DNA from: Undaria pinnatifida
Taxonomy: Eukaryota; Sar; Phaeophyceae; Laminariales; Alariaceae
DNA: 64,000 nucleotides
Direction of reading: 5' to 3'
NCBI GenBank assembly: GCA_012845835.1
Contig: JABAKD010000002.1
Coordinates: 19,614,629-19,678,628 of the forward strand
The notes below the pieces were generated by a model. The model searched no databases. It worked only from the letters and a program-made list of their open reading frames with translations, and was not told where the DNA came from. Made by a program: the position numbers and the translations under genes. Below are positions 1 to 10,616 of the stretch, piece after piece (position 1 is the first letter of the stretch; the number at the start of each line of letters is the position of its first letter).

Positions 1-735
1 GGGACTATAGAGTCCCATTAGTCTCCTATAGGGCTCCCATGGGCCTTCCATGGAGTTCCATGGGCCTCCCATGGGTTACCCATGGGATCACGAGGGTTTC
101 CCATGGGAACCTGTGGAGTATTTTAGGTCTCCATCGGGTTCCCGTGAGCTTCCGTAGGCTCCCGGTTTCCCCAGGGGCCTCCCATGGGTTACCCATGGGT
201 CTCGCATGGGTCTCCCATGGGTCTCCTAGGGGGCTCCCATGGGTAGCCTACGCCGGCGTGGAAGTGGACTATTAGTCCGAAATCCCTATACGTATTACCC
301 AGGGTCCTACATCTTTGTCTTGTTCAGTCAGCGAGGTGTATGTGGGGCTCCCATGGACTTCCATGGACTTCCATAGGTTGACAGTGGCAGCCCATGGGTG
401 CTAAAGAGTCGCTCATATGGGTTCCTCGTGGTTTGCCCATGGGCACCCACCGGCCTCCCATGCGTTACCCACGGGCCGCCCATGGGTCTCCCATGGCGTC
501 CCACGGGCCTCCTGGGGTCCCATGGGGTCCCATGGGCCTACCTTGAGCCTCCTATGATATGGGGCTCTCATGGATATCCCGTGGCCTCCCGTTAGTCTCC
601 CGTGGGGTTCCATGGGGCTCCTATGGGGTTCCCATGGGTCTCCTATGGGTTTCCGATGGGTCTTTCGTGGGTCTCCCATGGAGCCTCATGGGTCTCCCGT
701 GGGTCTCCCCATGGACTCGTATGGGACTCCCATGT
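1..735. repeat. Degenerate CCATGGG-rich tandem array
   Basis: The first 735 bases are dominated by CCCATGGG (an NcoI-containing palindrome) and close variants, spaced about 11 to 16 bases apart by spacers such as TCTC, GTTA and CCTC. Open frames on both strands here are Gly/Trp/Pro/Ser strings read through the repeat and are not genes. The array runs into the left edge, so its full length is unknown. Confidence 0.85.
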
Positions 736-1190
736 GGACCACGAAATAGCTTGCGATAAATTATATCAAATAATGTAGATCGTTGACCAAAATTGGTGTC
801 CCGCAAACACCCTAAACTATATACTCCCGAACTTCTTGACTGCTGTCGCGCACGGTAAATTACGGTGCATTTTGTGGCAGCAGGCCACGGACAGATACCG
901 ATACCTGCAAGTGATAATTAGTGGTATTTACTAGGGAACGAGTCTTGCTAAACCCGGTGGTATACGCTGTATTCCTTCAGAGTAGCAGAGTTTGGGGTTC
1001 TGTACCCGAACCTTGAAGCATGCACACCCGCGACTGGTGTTGCATCCCACTTGGGGCCAGGCAGAAATGGAGTAGAAACAATGCCACCTCTCGCTCTGTA
1101 GCGTAGGCTGGGGGTTCGCGAAAGGAAAACGCGTGACTGTAACACGTGCATACCCGTACAGACATTGTTGGCCTCCTTATATAATACCAG
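736..1190. other. No gene seen
   Basis: Mixed-composition DNA between the CCATGGG array and the CCGGCACTAT-type repeat. No credible coding or RNA feature was seen. Confidence 0.5.
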
Positions 1191-1370
1191 GCATATATAC
1201 AGGTATGTGCCAGCCAATACTGCCGACAGTATACCGGACACCGGCACTATTCGGTTAAGTACCGATACTGGTACTATTAATAGTATAGAGGGTTCCAGTC
1301 GTGCCAAGCGATTTCACCGGCAGTATACCGGCAATAGGCACTATTCAACCGGCACTAAAGAAAGGCAGAC
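1190..1370 (+). repeat. Dispersed repeat A (GCCAGCC / CCGGCACTAT type), copy 1
   Basis: Begins near TGTGCCAGCC and carries repeated CCGGCA, ATACCGGCA and GGCACTATT words, plus GGTTCCAGTCGTGCCAA followed by CGATTTCACCGGCA. The same words in the same order recur at 37670-37860, with related pieces near 12300, 39735-40030, 42500-42690 and 44800. It reads as a noncoding dispersed family built from short CCGGCA modules. Confidence 0.7.
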
Positions 1371-4300
1371 CCTTACTCTACGTACCAGATATATACAGCA
1401 TGAACATACGTATATAGACACCTGGAACGAGCTACTCTCGTACTATATCATACTGGTACAAAGTGTACATCAGTAGTAAGTAGTACCTGGTAATATAACA
1501 TACCCCAACTACTATTATTGCAGCATCACTAGTGTAATAATACAATAGGCATATGACTTTCATCTCTGCGTTTACGAGCCTCAACCCCATTGGCCGAGGG
1601 ACCCCCCCTCGCCCCTCCTCGGCCCATCAACGGGCGAGGCGCGCGCGGCGGGAGTTCCCCTCGGGGATACCCCCAGTTCCGCAGTACCGGTTCAGCACGT
1701 CCAGTGACTACCATGTCATCATACTCATTATAAGAGTGAATGCAGATTCAATTACATGCTGAATTCATTGATTCTCGAACAGCACAAACCTACCGCACAA
1801 CATACATCAGCGTTCGGCGGCAAGGAAAGGAAGCAACATACAGCACAACAACCGCACCAACACGACATCCGCGACCATGTCGCCGACAAAACGCCACCCA
1901 CATACTGCACGACACACCACCCACCGACCAAGCCACCCACCCACCAACCCCACCCACCATGCTACAGCCGTACAGCAGCAAACGCATGCGTTGTTCCGTA
2001 CTCGAACTTTGCCAGAGCAGGCGGGTTATACAGCGAAGAAAACGAAATACTACAGCTATATTCCTAACTACTACTACGTGTGAACGCTCCCGTGCAAGCG
2101 GGGCAATTCGCCCTACTCTCAAAACAGTACACTTACAACTCTCCTCTCTACCGCTCGCCACCCGGCCCCTAGCGACCGCACGCCCGTACCACGCCCGCCC
2201 CACACATCAGCCCTCGGTGTTCCCGGCAACACAACGGCCGACGAGCCCCAACTCCGCGAGCGGGGGGCATGAAAGGCCATGTCAGCGACCGGGCTCCTCG
2301 CACTGCTGAACTCTCAACTTAAGTTGTTTCGTAAGGGATTATTTGTCAGATCCATCCGAACCCCTTGAATTTATTCAGCATTTTTGGAATCACCGAATCA
2401 CTCTGGATTTTTTCACGGCAAAAAAAATCGGTACAACCTACTCCGCTTAAAATTTCCAAGCTAACTCACAATTTACCAGCGATTATTTCTACGTGGAAAC
2501 CCTATCATATAAACAAACATAATTCGTCTCTCACCCTTCAGCGCTCTCGGCGCATGTCGTCATGCCGTCCGAATGCTTCTCCGGATTCAGCCAAGGTCTG
2601 GCTACTACCTTTCTTTGCCATTTGACCTTTTTTTCCCTACATATACTACGTTTCTTTCAGGTTTATTTATTTATTTCAACCCCGTTTTTCTTTCCATTTC
2701 CTTCCCGTCTAATTCTCGCCTATCCACGACACCACAGACAACCAGTTCTTCCCTACTATACACACTATCTGTATATTTGCGTTTAGTTTCGTCTTCCCAA
2801 TTCCTCAAGATGCAGTGTACCAATACACCTACCTTTACTGTACGTATGTCTGCGCGCAAATCACTCCCGACAAAACCCACAACCAATGGCATATGTTTCA
2901 GATACATGTCGCACCTCATCAACCTCCTGGTATACGGTCCGTTACTTTCCCCTCCTCTTAGTCTCGTCCTTTTTGCGCAACTATTATGGAGGGTGGGGCC
3001 GCCGATAGGCAACCCCGCCCAATCCTTGTACCAAATCAAATAGCAGCTCCACTTCCCACAGGCACGAAAGCATACACCCACGCACGAAACGACCGCCACC
3101 GACCCAACCAACCAACCAACCAACCGCCAACCGACCAGCCCATCCTACCACCAAACATTTCAACTAATATGTGCTGCAGCAGTACAGCAGTAGTCCAGCA
3201 GCACAGCAGTACGTACTAGTTGGTACGTACACCAGCAAACAGAGAGGATTGGCCCGTGCTTGATTTTTCATCTTGAAAACACAATCATGGGTACGTTGCA
3301 CCTCCAGCGGAGTACAATAACGTGTTCACCTATTCCCACCCATTCATCGACCCACAACCCACCCACGAATCGGTACCGGTACCGACTGCTGCATGCTGAA
3401 GATACACGTACCTGCGACTATAACGCCCACGACCAAAACAAAACACCCTCGGTGAGGTTTTACTACGGCGTGGTGGCCCGTTTGTAATAGAGTGTCAGTA
3501 TAGCTGGCAGTAGATTCGGTAAGATAGCTCGCAGAGTTATGGTCTATTGGCCACAAGAAAATTCTCTTGAACACAATGTTCTGAGTGGAGCGGACAACCC
3601 GTAGAATCTAGCTAGCTTATACCACAAGAGCGTTCTCGGCAATGGAACGTTCTTCCTCTGGACAAGATATATAGAAGTAAGCGCGTTGAGCGCTCATGGG
3701 AACATAGAACATCCAGGAGAACGTTCCTTGCACGTTCCATAGGTAAAGGTCCAGAAGAGGGCACAGCAGCAAGGCTGGGGTGAAGCATACTCTGTGAGCT
3801 TTACCCCACCCCCGTGCTCTCACTCCTCCTCCTCCTCCTCCTCCTCCTCCTCCTTTCCTGTCTCCTCGAGCTTCTCATGGCTCAATGCCAGTAGTAAGAA
3901 ATCTAAAAGAAGAACCGGTGCTGTCTCCAAGCGAAGCTGATATCCCTGCGTCTCTTCCCTCTCACCTTCCGGCACCACGACTCTTTCACACGTTTCAGTT
4001 AATTATTCGCCCAGACCATTATCTGGGGTGTTGAAAAAACGGAGGAAAGGCAGCTAGACTAGTCCAGGCTTGGCTGGTCCACAACTATTGCAACGATGTT
4101 CGAGCCGTGATCATTTTTAAAAGTCCAGTTGAAAAGGATGCTGCTTGATCGTCGGACGTGTCTATGGTATAGGTCAATGTCGTGGGTTCGAGCCCCCCCG
4201 AGTGCATACTCGTAAAAATTTGTGGGGACTTTTTCTTGTGCACAAATTGACTTGTGGAAAGCGCGGAATCATGAGTTAGTAACATGTTACACTCGATGAA

Positions 4301-4784
4301 AAAACGACGAGCAGTGGGATTACTGAACCCTATGCGCGATAAAAATTGAAGGCGAGAACCGGGGGGGAGAAGGGGCGACACCCGTGACCATCGCTTGTCC
4401 AGAAGCTGGAAAGTAGAAGTGCGAAAAAAAAAAGTTACAATAAAACACCCCAGCACGAGGCCCGCGCTTCCGTTGACCGGCAAACGGCCCAAACAGCAGC
4501 AAAGCAGACAGGCACCACAGCGACAGCACGCCTTTCACACCTATCAGGCACCAGGAACCTCTTCTAGTAGTGCTCCACCGAGTCTGGGACGAAAACGGCT
4601 ATTTTTTATACATTACCACCATGAATGCAACGTTTTCCGTGGATACCATCTACGAGCTTTTCGCTTGGCGCAGGCGAATAAGAAAAAAGAAAAAATGAGG
4701 CGCGCAAAGCGCGGCGATTTTTGCGCTTGTATCATTAAAAAATATATATATCACCAATGTGTATTAGTTCATCATAGTGATAGA
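1371..4784. other. No gene recognised; low-complexity stretches
   Basis: The stretch has a GC-rich block at about 1560-1700, a CA-rich strand-biased block at 1780-1970 (ACCACCCACC words), a CCAA run near 3095-3125 and a CCT triplet run at about 3822-3854. A 189-codon open frame at 1740-2309 follows the CA-rich composition and has no recognisable domain. A TTCGAGCCC box near 4185 resembles a tRNA T-arm, but the rest does not fold as a tRNA. Confidence 0.5.
3822..3854. repeat. CCT trinucleotide microsatellite
   Basis: About eleven near-perfect CCT units. Not inside a recognised gene. Confidence 0.9.
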
Positions 4785-6350
4785 TATTATAAAAAATGAA
4801 AATACACTCCAGCTGTGAGATCGAAGATTTCGTCGAAACTCATCTTTGCAAGCTGTGTGTGATACTCCGATCGCGCGCATTACGAGTTGTGTGTCCTCAT
4901 TAAGGATATAGGTCGGCGACTCCCCTTACAACTACAGTGTAGCTATCAGGGTCAACAGGGTGATTTTAGTCAGTCTGTGCGCGGAAACTATAAAACCCGT
5001 TTCTGAGGGGGACAAAATCTGACAGCTATGGAGGGAAATGTATCCTTTCATCAAGTGAATCTTGTAAGTCGAATAACCGGTGAGGGGGGGGGGGCGGAGT
5101 TTTGAAGGACGTGGGGGCCTGGTTTTGATCAAAAGCGAGCGGGTTTGGAGGGGGGGGGGGGGGGGGGGGGGAAGGGGGGGCAATTTGTGCATGTAAGCTA
5201 TAAATCCTTTCAAGGGGATAAATCTGACGGTTTTGGCACCAGTTTATTATTGGGGTGGGGGGGGGGGGGGTTGAGGCGGGGGGGGGGGCGTGTGGGGCAG
5301 CTCAATATGTATGTGCGTTATTATAATAAAACTTCTAAGCAATTAATATCACGTCATTATCTTTCTAGTCATCCATGACGTAGCTTTCATTCATCCCCCC
5401 CTCCCCCCCTCCAACGCCCCCTCCTTCCCCACACCCCGCACGATCGCCTAGACCAAGCACCGCGTGTATAGCAAGCCCCTACATATATGATTAATACGCG
5501 CGATCGGAGGATCACACACAATATTGCGAAGATCATTGTCGACTAAATCCTTGATCTCATAGCTGGGGTGTATTTTAATATTATGTGTGACCTTAACCTC
5601 TTGAAAACTCTTCCCCCCCCCCCCCCCTTTTTTCCCTCGATTTCTCTTGCTTAAACGCCCCACCTAATGTCGAAATCCGCCAGAGTAATGAACACTTCCA
5701 CGCCCTGGATATCGCCTCGTTATCGTTTTAAAGCCGTCCATGCCGCTGCTGCAATTCCCACCTACCCCCGCCCCCAACGCCCCCTCCTTCCCCACCACCC
5801 GCACCATCGCCTAGATCTAGCACCACGCGTATAGCAAATCCCTACATATATTCGACCTAAAGCCCTCCCCCCCCGCCCCCCGCCCCCCCCCGGCACATCC
5901 TCCCCCCCCTCCCCCACTAGAAGGATTTATAGTTTCTCCACGCACAAATTGACCTGCCCCACCCGTCCCCTCCCCCCCCTCCCCTCCTCCCGCCCCGTTT
6001 TGATCAAAATCAGGCCCCCACGTCCTTAAAAACGCCGCCCTCCCCTCACCGGTTATTCGACTTACAGTATTCACTTGATAAACTGATGCATTCCCTTCCA
6101 CAGCTGTCAGACTTTGCCCCCCTCAGTAACGGGTTTTGTAGTTTCCGCCCACAGACTGCCTAACATCACCCTGTTGACCCTGATAGATACACTGTAGTTG
6201 CAAGGGGAGTCGCTGACCTATATCCTTAGTCTAATGAGGACACACAACCCGTAATACGCGCGATCGGAGTATCACACACAGCTTGCGACAAGATGAGTTT
6301 CGACAAAATATTCGATCTCACAGCTGGAGTGTATTTTTATTTTTATAATA
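4785..6350. mobile_element. Foldback / long-TIR element (repeat family B, full-length copy)
   Basis: The two ends are long inverted repeats. The left arm (4785 to about 5125) begins TATTATAAAAAATGAAAATA and continues with ACTCCAGCTGTGAG; the right arm (about 6020-6350) is its reverse complement with modest divergence, ending CTCACAGCTGGAGTGTATT then an AT-rich tail. Both arms carry GACCTATATCC-, CACACAACCCGTAATACGCG- and CAGCTTGC-type words in mirrored order. The centre has G tracts (5080-5290) opposed by C tracts (5394-6000), and a third internal partial copy at 5410-5590. No transposase frame was found, so it looks nonautonomous. Diverged pieces of the same ends occur at least eight more times in the window. 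Confidence 0.8.
5084..5295 (+). repeat. Poly-G tracts, G-quadruplex-prone
   Basis: Several G runs of 7 to over 20 bases inside the foldback element. Complementary C runs occupy the other half, so single strands could form a long hairpin or quadruplexes. Run lengths may also be assembly-sensitive. Confidence 0.8.
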
Positions 6351-6563
6351 CACTCTGGCTGTTATTCTGTGCTTTGTAACAAAACCTTTCTTCCTACATT
6401 CCGCTCTACTTGGATGATAACAACAGCAGACTAAAGGTACGCAGAATGGCTTCACAATGCTAAGATACGGCCTCGAAAGGCCTACAGGTATCCGAATTTG
6501 AGATCATTTGGATGGGTTTCGTATGATAAGGTTGGCGTTTTATATTCGGTAAAGTTAGGAAGT

Positions 6564-6589
6564 AGATCGGAGGCACGTGCCTCCGATCT
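6564..6589. other. 26-bp perfect palindrome centred on CACGTG
   Basis: AGATCGGAGG followed by CACGTG and CCTCCGATCT is a perfect 26-bp palindrome. The core is a canonical E-box/G-box. No gene start is recognised beside it. Confidence 0.75.
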
Positions 6590-6954
6590 CAGAAGCTATC
6601 CCGGGCTCTGGTGGAAACGAATAAAGCTACATCTCTACGAAGGAACGAAAGTGAGTACTCTCCGAGGACCTGCTCAATTGGCAGACCTGCAGGGGACGCT
6701 CTGTGTCTTCCACCTTTAATTTAACATGTGGCGTCGACGGCAGGACAGAAAGACAACACTACACCTACGATAATTACAACCCACCTATTATTGGCCATGT
6801 CATGTGATAATATCATGCTTACTATAACCCCCGCCCTCTATACTGACCATATATATAGCAACATATAATTATATGATGCTTACTATAATATCTACCCTCC
6901 ATGCGGGCTTTATAGTATCAGTGCACAGAATGATTATTATGGAAATCGCCCTGG

Positions 6955-7185
6955 GTTGACGCTGACAACATCCTGGTGGGAGTCACCGACCTATATCTTT
7001 CATGAGGATCAAACATATTACACGCGCGAACGACCTTCCTTAAATTTTGCGCAACTACTGTATATTAGTGAATCATGGATGTACCACGCAGCTTGCAAAG
7101 TTGATTTTCAACTATTCAATCGGTCGAACTCACAGCTGACGTTTTTCAATTTTTATAAAATATAAAAATTGAAAAAGTTCTGATA
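6955..7185 (+). repeat. Family B repeat, diverged right-arm copy
   Basis: Same word order as the right arm of the 4785-6350 element: a GAGTC-CCGACCTATAT word, ATGAGGA, an ACGCGCGA word, CAGCTTGCAAAG, then GTCGAACTCACAGCTGACGT. It ends in a near-perfect AT hairpin at 7141-7175. A closely related copy lies at 60745-60855. Confidence 0.75.
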
Positions 7186-7592
7186 TCATATTTAACAAAC
7201 ATACCGGGGAACGTGTGGAGACGTTGTTCCAAGTTTTTTAATGGTGCATCCAAAGTTCAACCAAGTCTTCTGCCGTCGAACCAAGTATCTATCACACATA
7301 CCGGGTATGAGTACATGCATCGAGGTGGCACTATCGTTTTTTTTGTAGGTGCATCTTTGTCGACCTAGCGTAGATCCTCTTCAGCGTGGTGTGTCGTAGA
7401 CAACCAAGCCTCCACCCTCACTCCACGTCGAGCCCCCACAGGGCAGGAAGTAATTCGCGCTGCGAGAAAACCCCAGGGCTCTTCCAGCCGAAACAGCCAT
7501 AGTCTAATACCAGGTAATCTACTTGCAATCACCCCTGGGGAGCAAAGAGGTACTACTTAAAGTAAGTAAGTACCCTGCAATCTCCTGTTGGC
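7186..7592. other. Upstream region of the HSF gene
   Basis: No other gene seen. This 400-bp stretch should hold the promoter and 5' UTR of the HSF gene starting at 7593. I could not identify a convincing TATA box or a clear heat-shock element. Confidence 0.4.
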
Positions 7593-7869
7593 ATGGAGCG
7601 GGGCACATCCATGAAGAGCGCCGTCCCTACTGGTGGCAGCGGCGAGAGCGGCAGCCGTCGCTCCCGCGGCGGTGGCGGAGGTTCGGGGAGTGTGACTGCG
7701 GCAAGTTCGCGCCGGGAGCAGCAGCGCAGGCTTGAATCTTGCGAGCCTGCAGAGATACACAAGCGCAACAAGAAGATATCGCACACGAAGCAGCTGCCTC
7801 CACCGAAGTTTCTCAAGGGGCTTGTGCAGGCGGTGACGGACCGGAGCGATGTCATAAACTTCAAGGACG
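7593..7869 (+). CDS. HSF gene exon 1
   Basis: Starts at ATG 7593 and ends phase 1 at GAC-G before GTGAGA. It encodes a Gly/Ser/Arg-rich leader and the first helix and loop of the DNA-binding domain (KQLPPPKFLKGLVQAV, then INFKDG). The usual Trp of this loop is replaced by Phe. Confidence 0.85.
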
Positions 7870-10571
7870 GTGAGAGACGGGGAAGGACGATAGCGGTATG
7901 GTCCCCTCAGAGTCGGGGCGATGCATAGTGAGCGATGAGATGCGCGACCCTCGCGATGCTCTGGTCTGCTACAGTAGTACAGTATTGAATAGTCTATTAG
8001 TATAGATTCGCCACACATGAATAAAATAAGATCCATATGGCCAACGCCTCGTCTCCAGCCCAGGTAGTTTTTTGTGAGCCTTTTCAACTCGATGTATCGT
8101 AGGATAGCTTCGTCGTGATGACTGGCTCGATACCTGTGGGGGTCGTATCAACACCCGTTGCCTCCCATTTGCTGCTTGCTGGTGTTCGATCAATGAAGAC
8201 GAACGCGAGCATAGCAAGCCGTATGATATATATGCGTAAGAAATGCTGTATCATAGTTTACCCTTGGTGCCGTTTGCGAGAAATAATAAATGTGTTACCC
8301 CCTGGTATTTCAGGCACGAACCAATCCACCACTCATTTCGTGTCTCCACATCCCCATACAAAAGATCCGTTTTTTCATTAAGCTTCGCTACCACTCGTCC
8401 CGACGAGGTGCTCGCTTCTTCGTGCGTGTAGGTTTGTATCCTTATGGCGGGGCGTTCGCTTTGCCCCCTTATCACATTATGGCAGGGAGCGTGACGGTCA
8501 AGGATCATGCAGTCCTCGTGTCGGAAGTGCTACCCAGATTTTTCAAGGCATCGACGACTCTCAGGTCTTTTTTGCGCCAGGTGACTCCGGTGATACTGCT
8601 GTAATCCACGCTGAACTATAACCACTGACTGGTAGTAAAGCTCCATCTAATTCCCGCACAGCACTCCACGCATTTGTGTGCGGTAGCGCGTGTAATAATG
8701 CTGTACTGCTGTACTTGTCAGCATGAGCGCCGCACGCTGTCTATTTCTATCTGGGCGACGTAAGGGGCACGGCGTGGAGAGTCGGACATAATGCTTCCGC
8801 GTACACACAACATAACACACCTCCTGGGGCGAATTTCCCAGCGAATTTTCCAGACGGTGTTCTTGAAAGGGGGACGCACACGACAAAACTGACTGTTTTG
8901 GAAGTATCTCGTCGAGATATATGTAGAAAGATACATCGATGGGCGGTTGGTTTGCGCTCTCCACGTTGTTGACAAAATCAGCTTCGAAATTCGTCCGAGG
9001 GGTGATAGAGTGTGTAATACGGACGGTATCTGTATCACATACATGACATGACACGCGGGGTCCGGTGCGATTTCAACCTGTGCAACATAGTTCACCGAAC
9101 CGGTGCACCGGTAGAATAAACCCGTCGTCCACCGCAAAATGAGAGTCGACAGCAACATACCACATGTTGTATGCACGTGTAATGAACGGCATTTTTTTTC
9201 CTGGCGTAGGCTAAACAAGTTTGTTGTGTGTCTATCATCTATGGCGCATTTTGGTTGGTCCCGTTGGATTTTGTTTTTTGGTTTGGCGGTCAGCCGAGGA
9301 CGAGCAAGCCTATAGGTAGGCTCTCTGCATCTTTGCGTAATTGAGTGGTCATTAGACTGTGGACGGTGAGTTCGATGGGAGAACCCCACGAGTGCGGTTA
9401 GCATTCAAGATATCTTATGACACACGCTGTACACTACCTGATACATCATCCGTGAGCACGGGATATCGTAGATTGTGGCAGTGAGCTTCAATGAATATGA
9501 GATCAACACACAACACGCATAATCATAGTCTAGACTATACATACCAAACTGGCGCGCGAAAATCAGTAATCATAAATCGTCTGGGATCGTTATTGTTCGA
9601 CAAACGACAGAGCAGAATGGGATGAACGGCCGCGGGTGATGGGCGCATCCTTAAATTCGCTGTCTCCTTTAATTAATTGCCTATGACTAGTCTATATACT
9701 AGGCCATATAGACTAGGCTATATATGGAAATTAGCGCTTAACCTCTTTGAAACTACACCCACAGTTTTGGAGACAACCTACTTGGAATCTGAGTCATATT
9801 TTTTCCAGTAGGAAAAGCGCTGAAAAACAGCCGCAATAATTACCCCACGCTATTCCCAAGTGGTTTGCCCCCATACGTGGGTGCAGTTCTTAAGATATAG
9901 TCTAGCCTAGGTCTAGACTTGAATAATACAAGTACTGCTGTCTGATTTTTTTCTTCTTGCCGTCGCTGTTGTAGTCCATACCTAGGTATTCGTACACATA
10001 CCTATGGTTATTCCTAGGTGTGCCGCGCTATGTGCGGGCGGTAGTACGGCAGAACATGTCTACGTGAATGTCTGGAGCACCGCTACCAAGTACCATTGGG
10101 AGGGAGGGGCGTATCAAATGCCACCAAGCATGTACCATAATAATAGGGATTCATTTTTTATAATAGAAATGGAGGGGTGTATCAAATACGCCTCATGCTT
10201 CGCCAGTTTGTTGTACGCGAGGTGGAAGTGCGCAGATTTGCGCGTGTAGCGTAGGACGCTATTATAGAGTCAGCATTGAGGGAAAGAAGGGCAGGATATG
10301 CAATTAATTCTCTCAAAGAGAGGATGAGAGCGCACGATAACCCAGAATCGCTGAATCCACACTATTAGTAGTACCCGGTAGTCAATATTCGATTCAAAAG
10401 GACACGTCAATAATATTAAAAAAAGTGAGGTACAGCAGTAGTCATGAATCAGCTCTCACTCACAAAAATAAAAATGGAGGAGCAAAAAAATCAAAAACAC
10501 TGGGTGCGGAGGGCACTCCATTACAGCACTCAATCTACCCTCACCCAACCAATCTACTGCTACTACTACTA

Positions 10572-10616
<45 letters not shown>

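Noticed and set aside
1740-2309. 189-codon ORF
   Set aside because: Composition follows a CA-rich low-complexity block (Thr/Pro/His-rich); no domain or splice context.
4085-4230. tRNA-like segment with TTCGAGCCC T-loop
   Set aside because: A T-arm-like GTGGGTTCGAGCCCCC is present, but no anticodon stem or acceptor pairing could be drawn; treated as chance or an old tRNA relic.
8718-9404. 228-codon antisense ORF in HSF intron 2
   Set aside because: Starts with ATG but has no domain, mixed composition, and lies opposite a well-supported intron; most likely chance.
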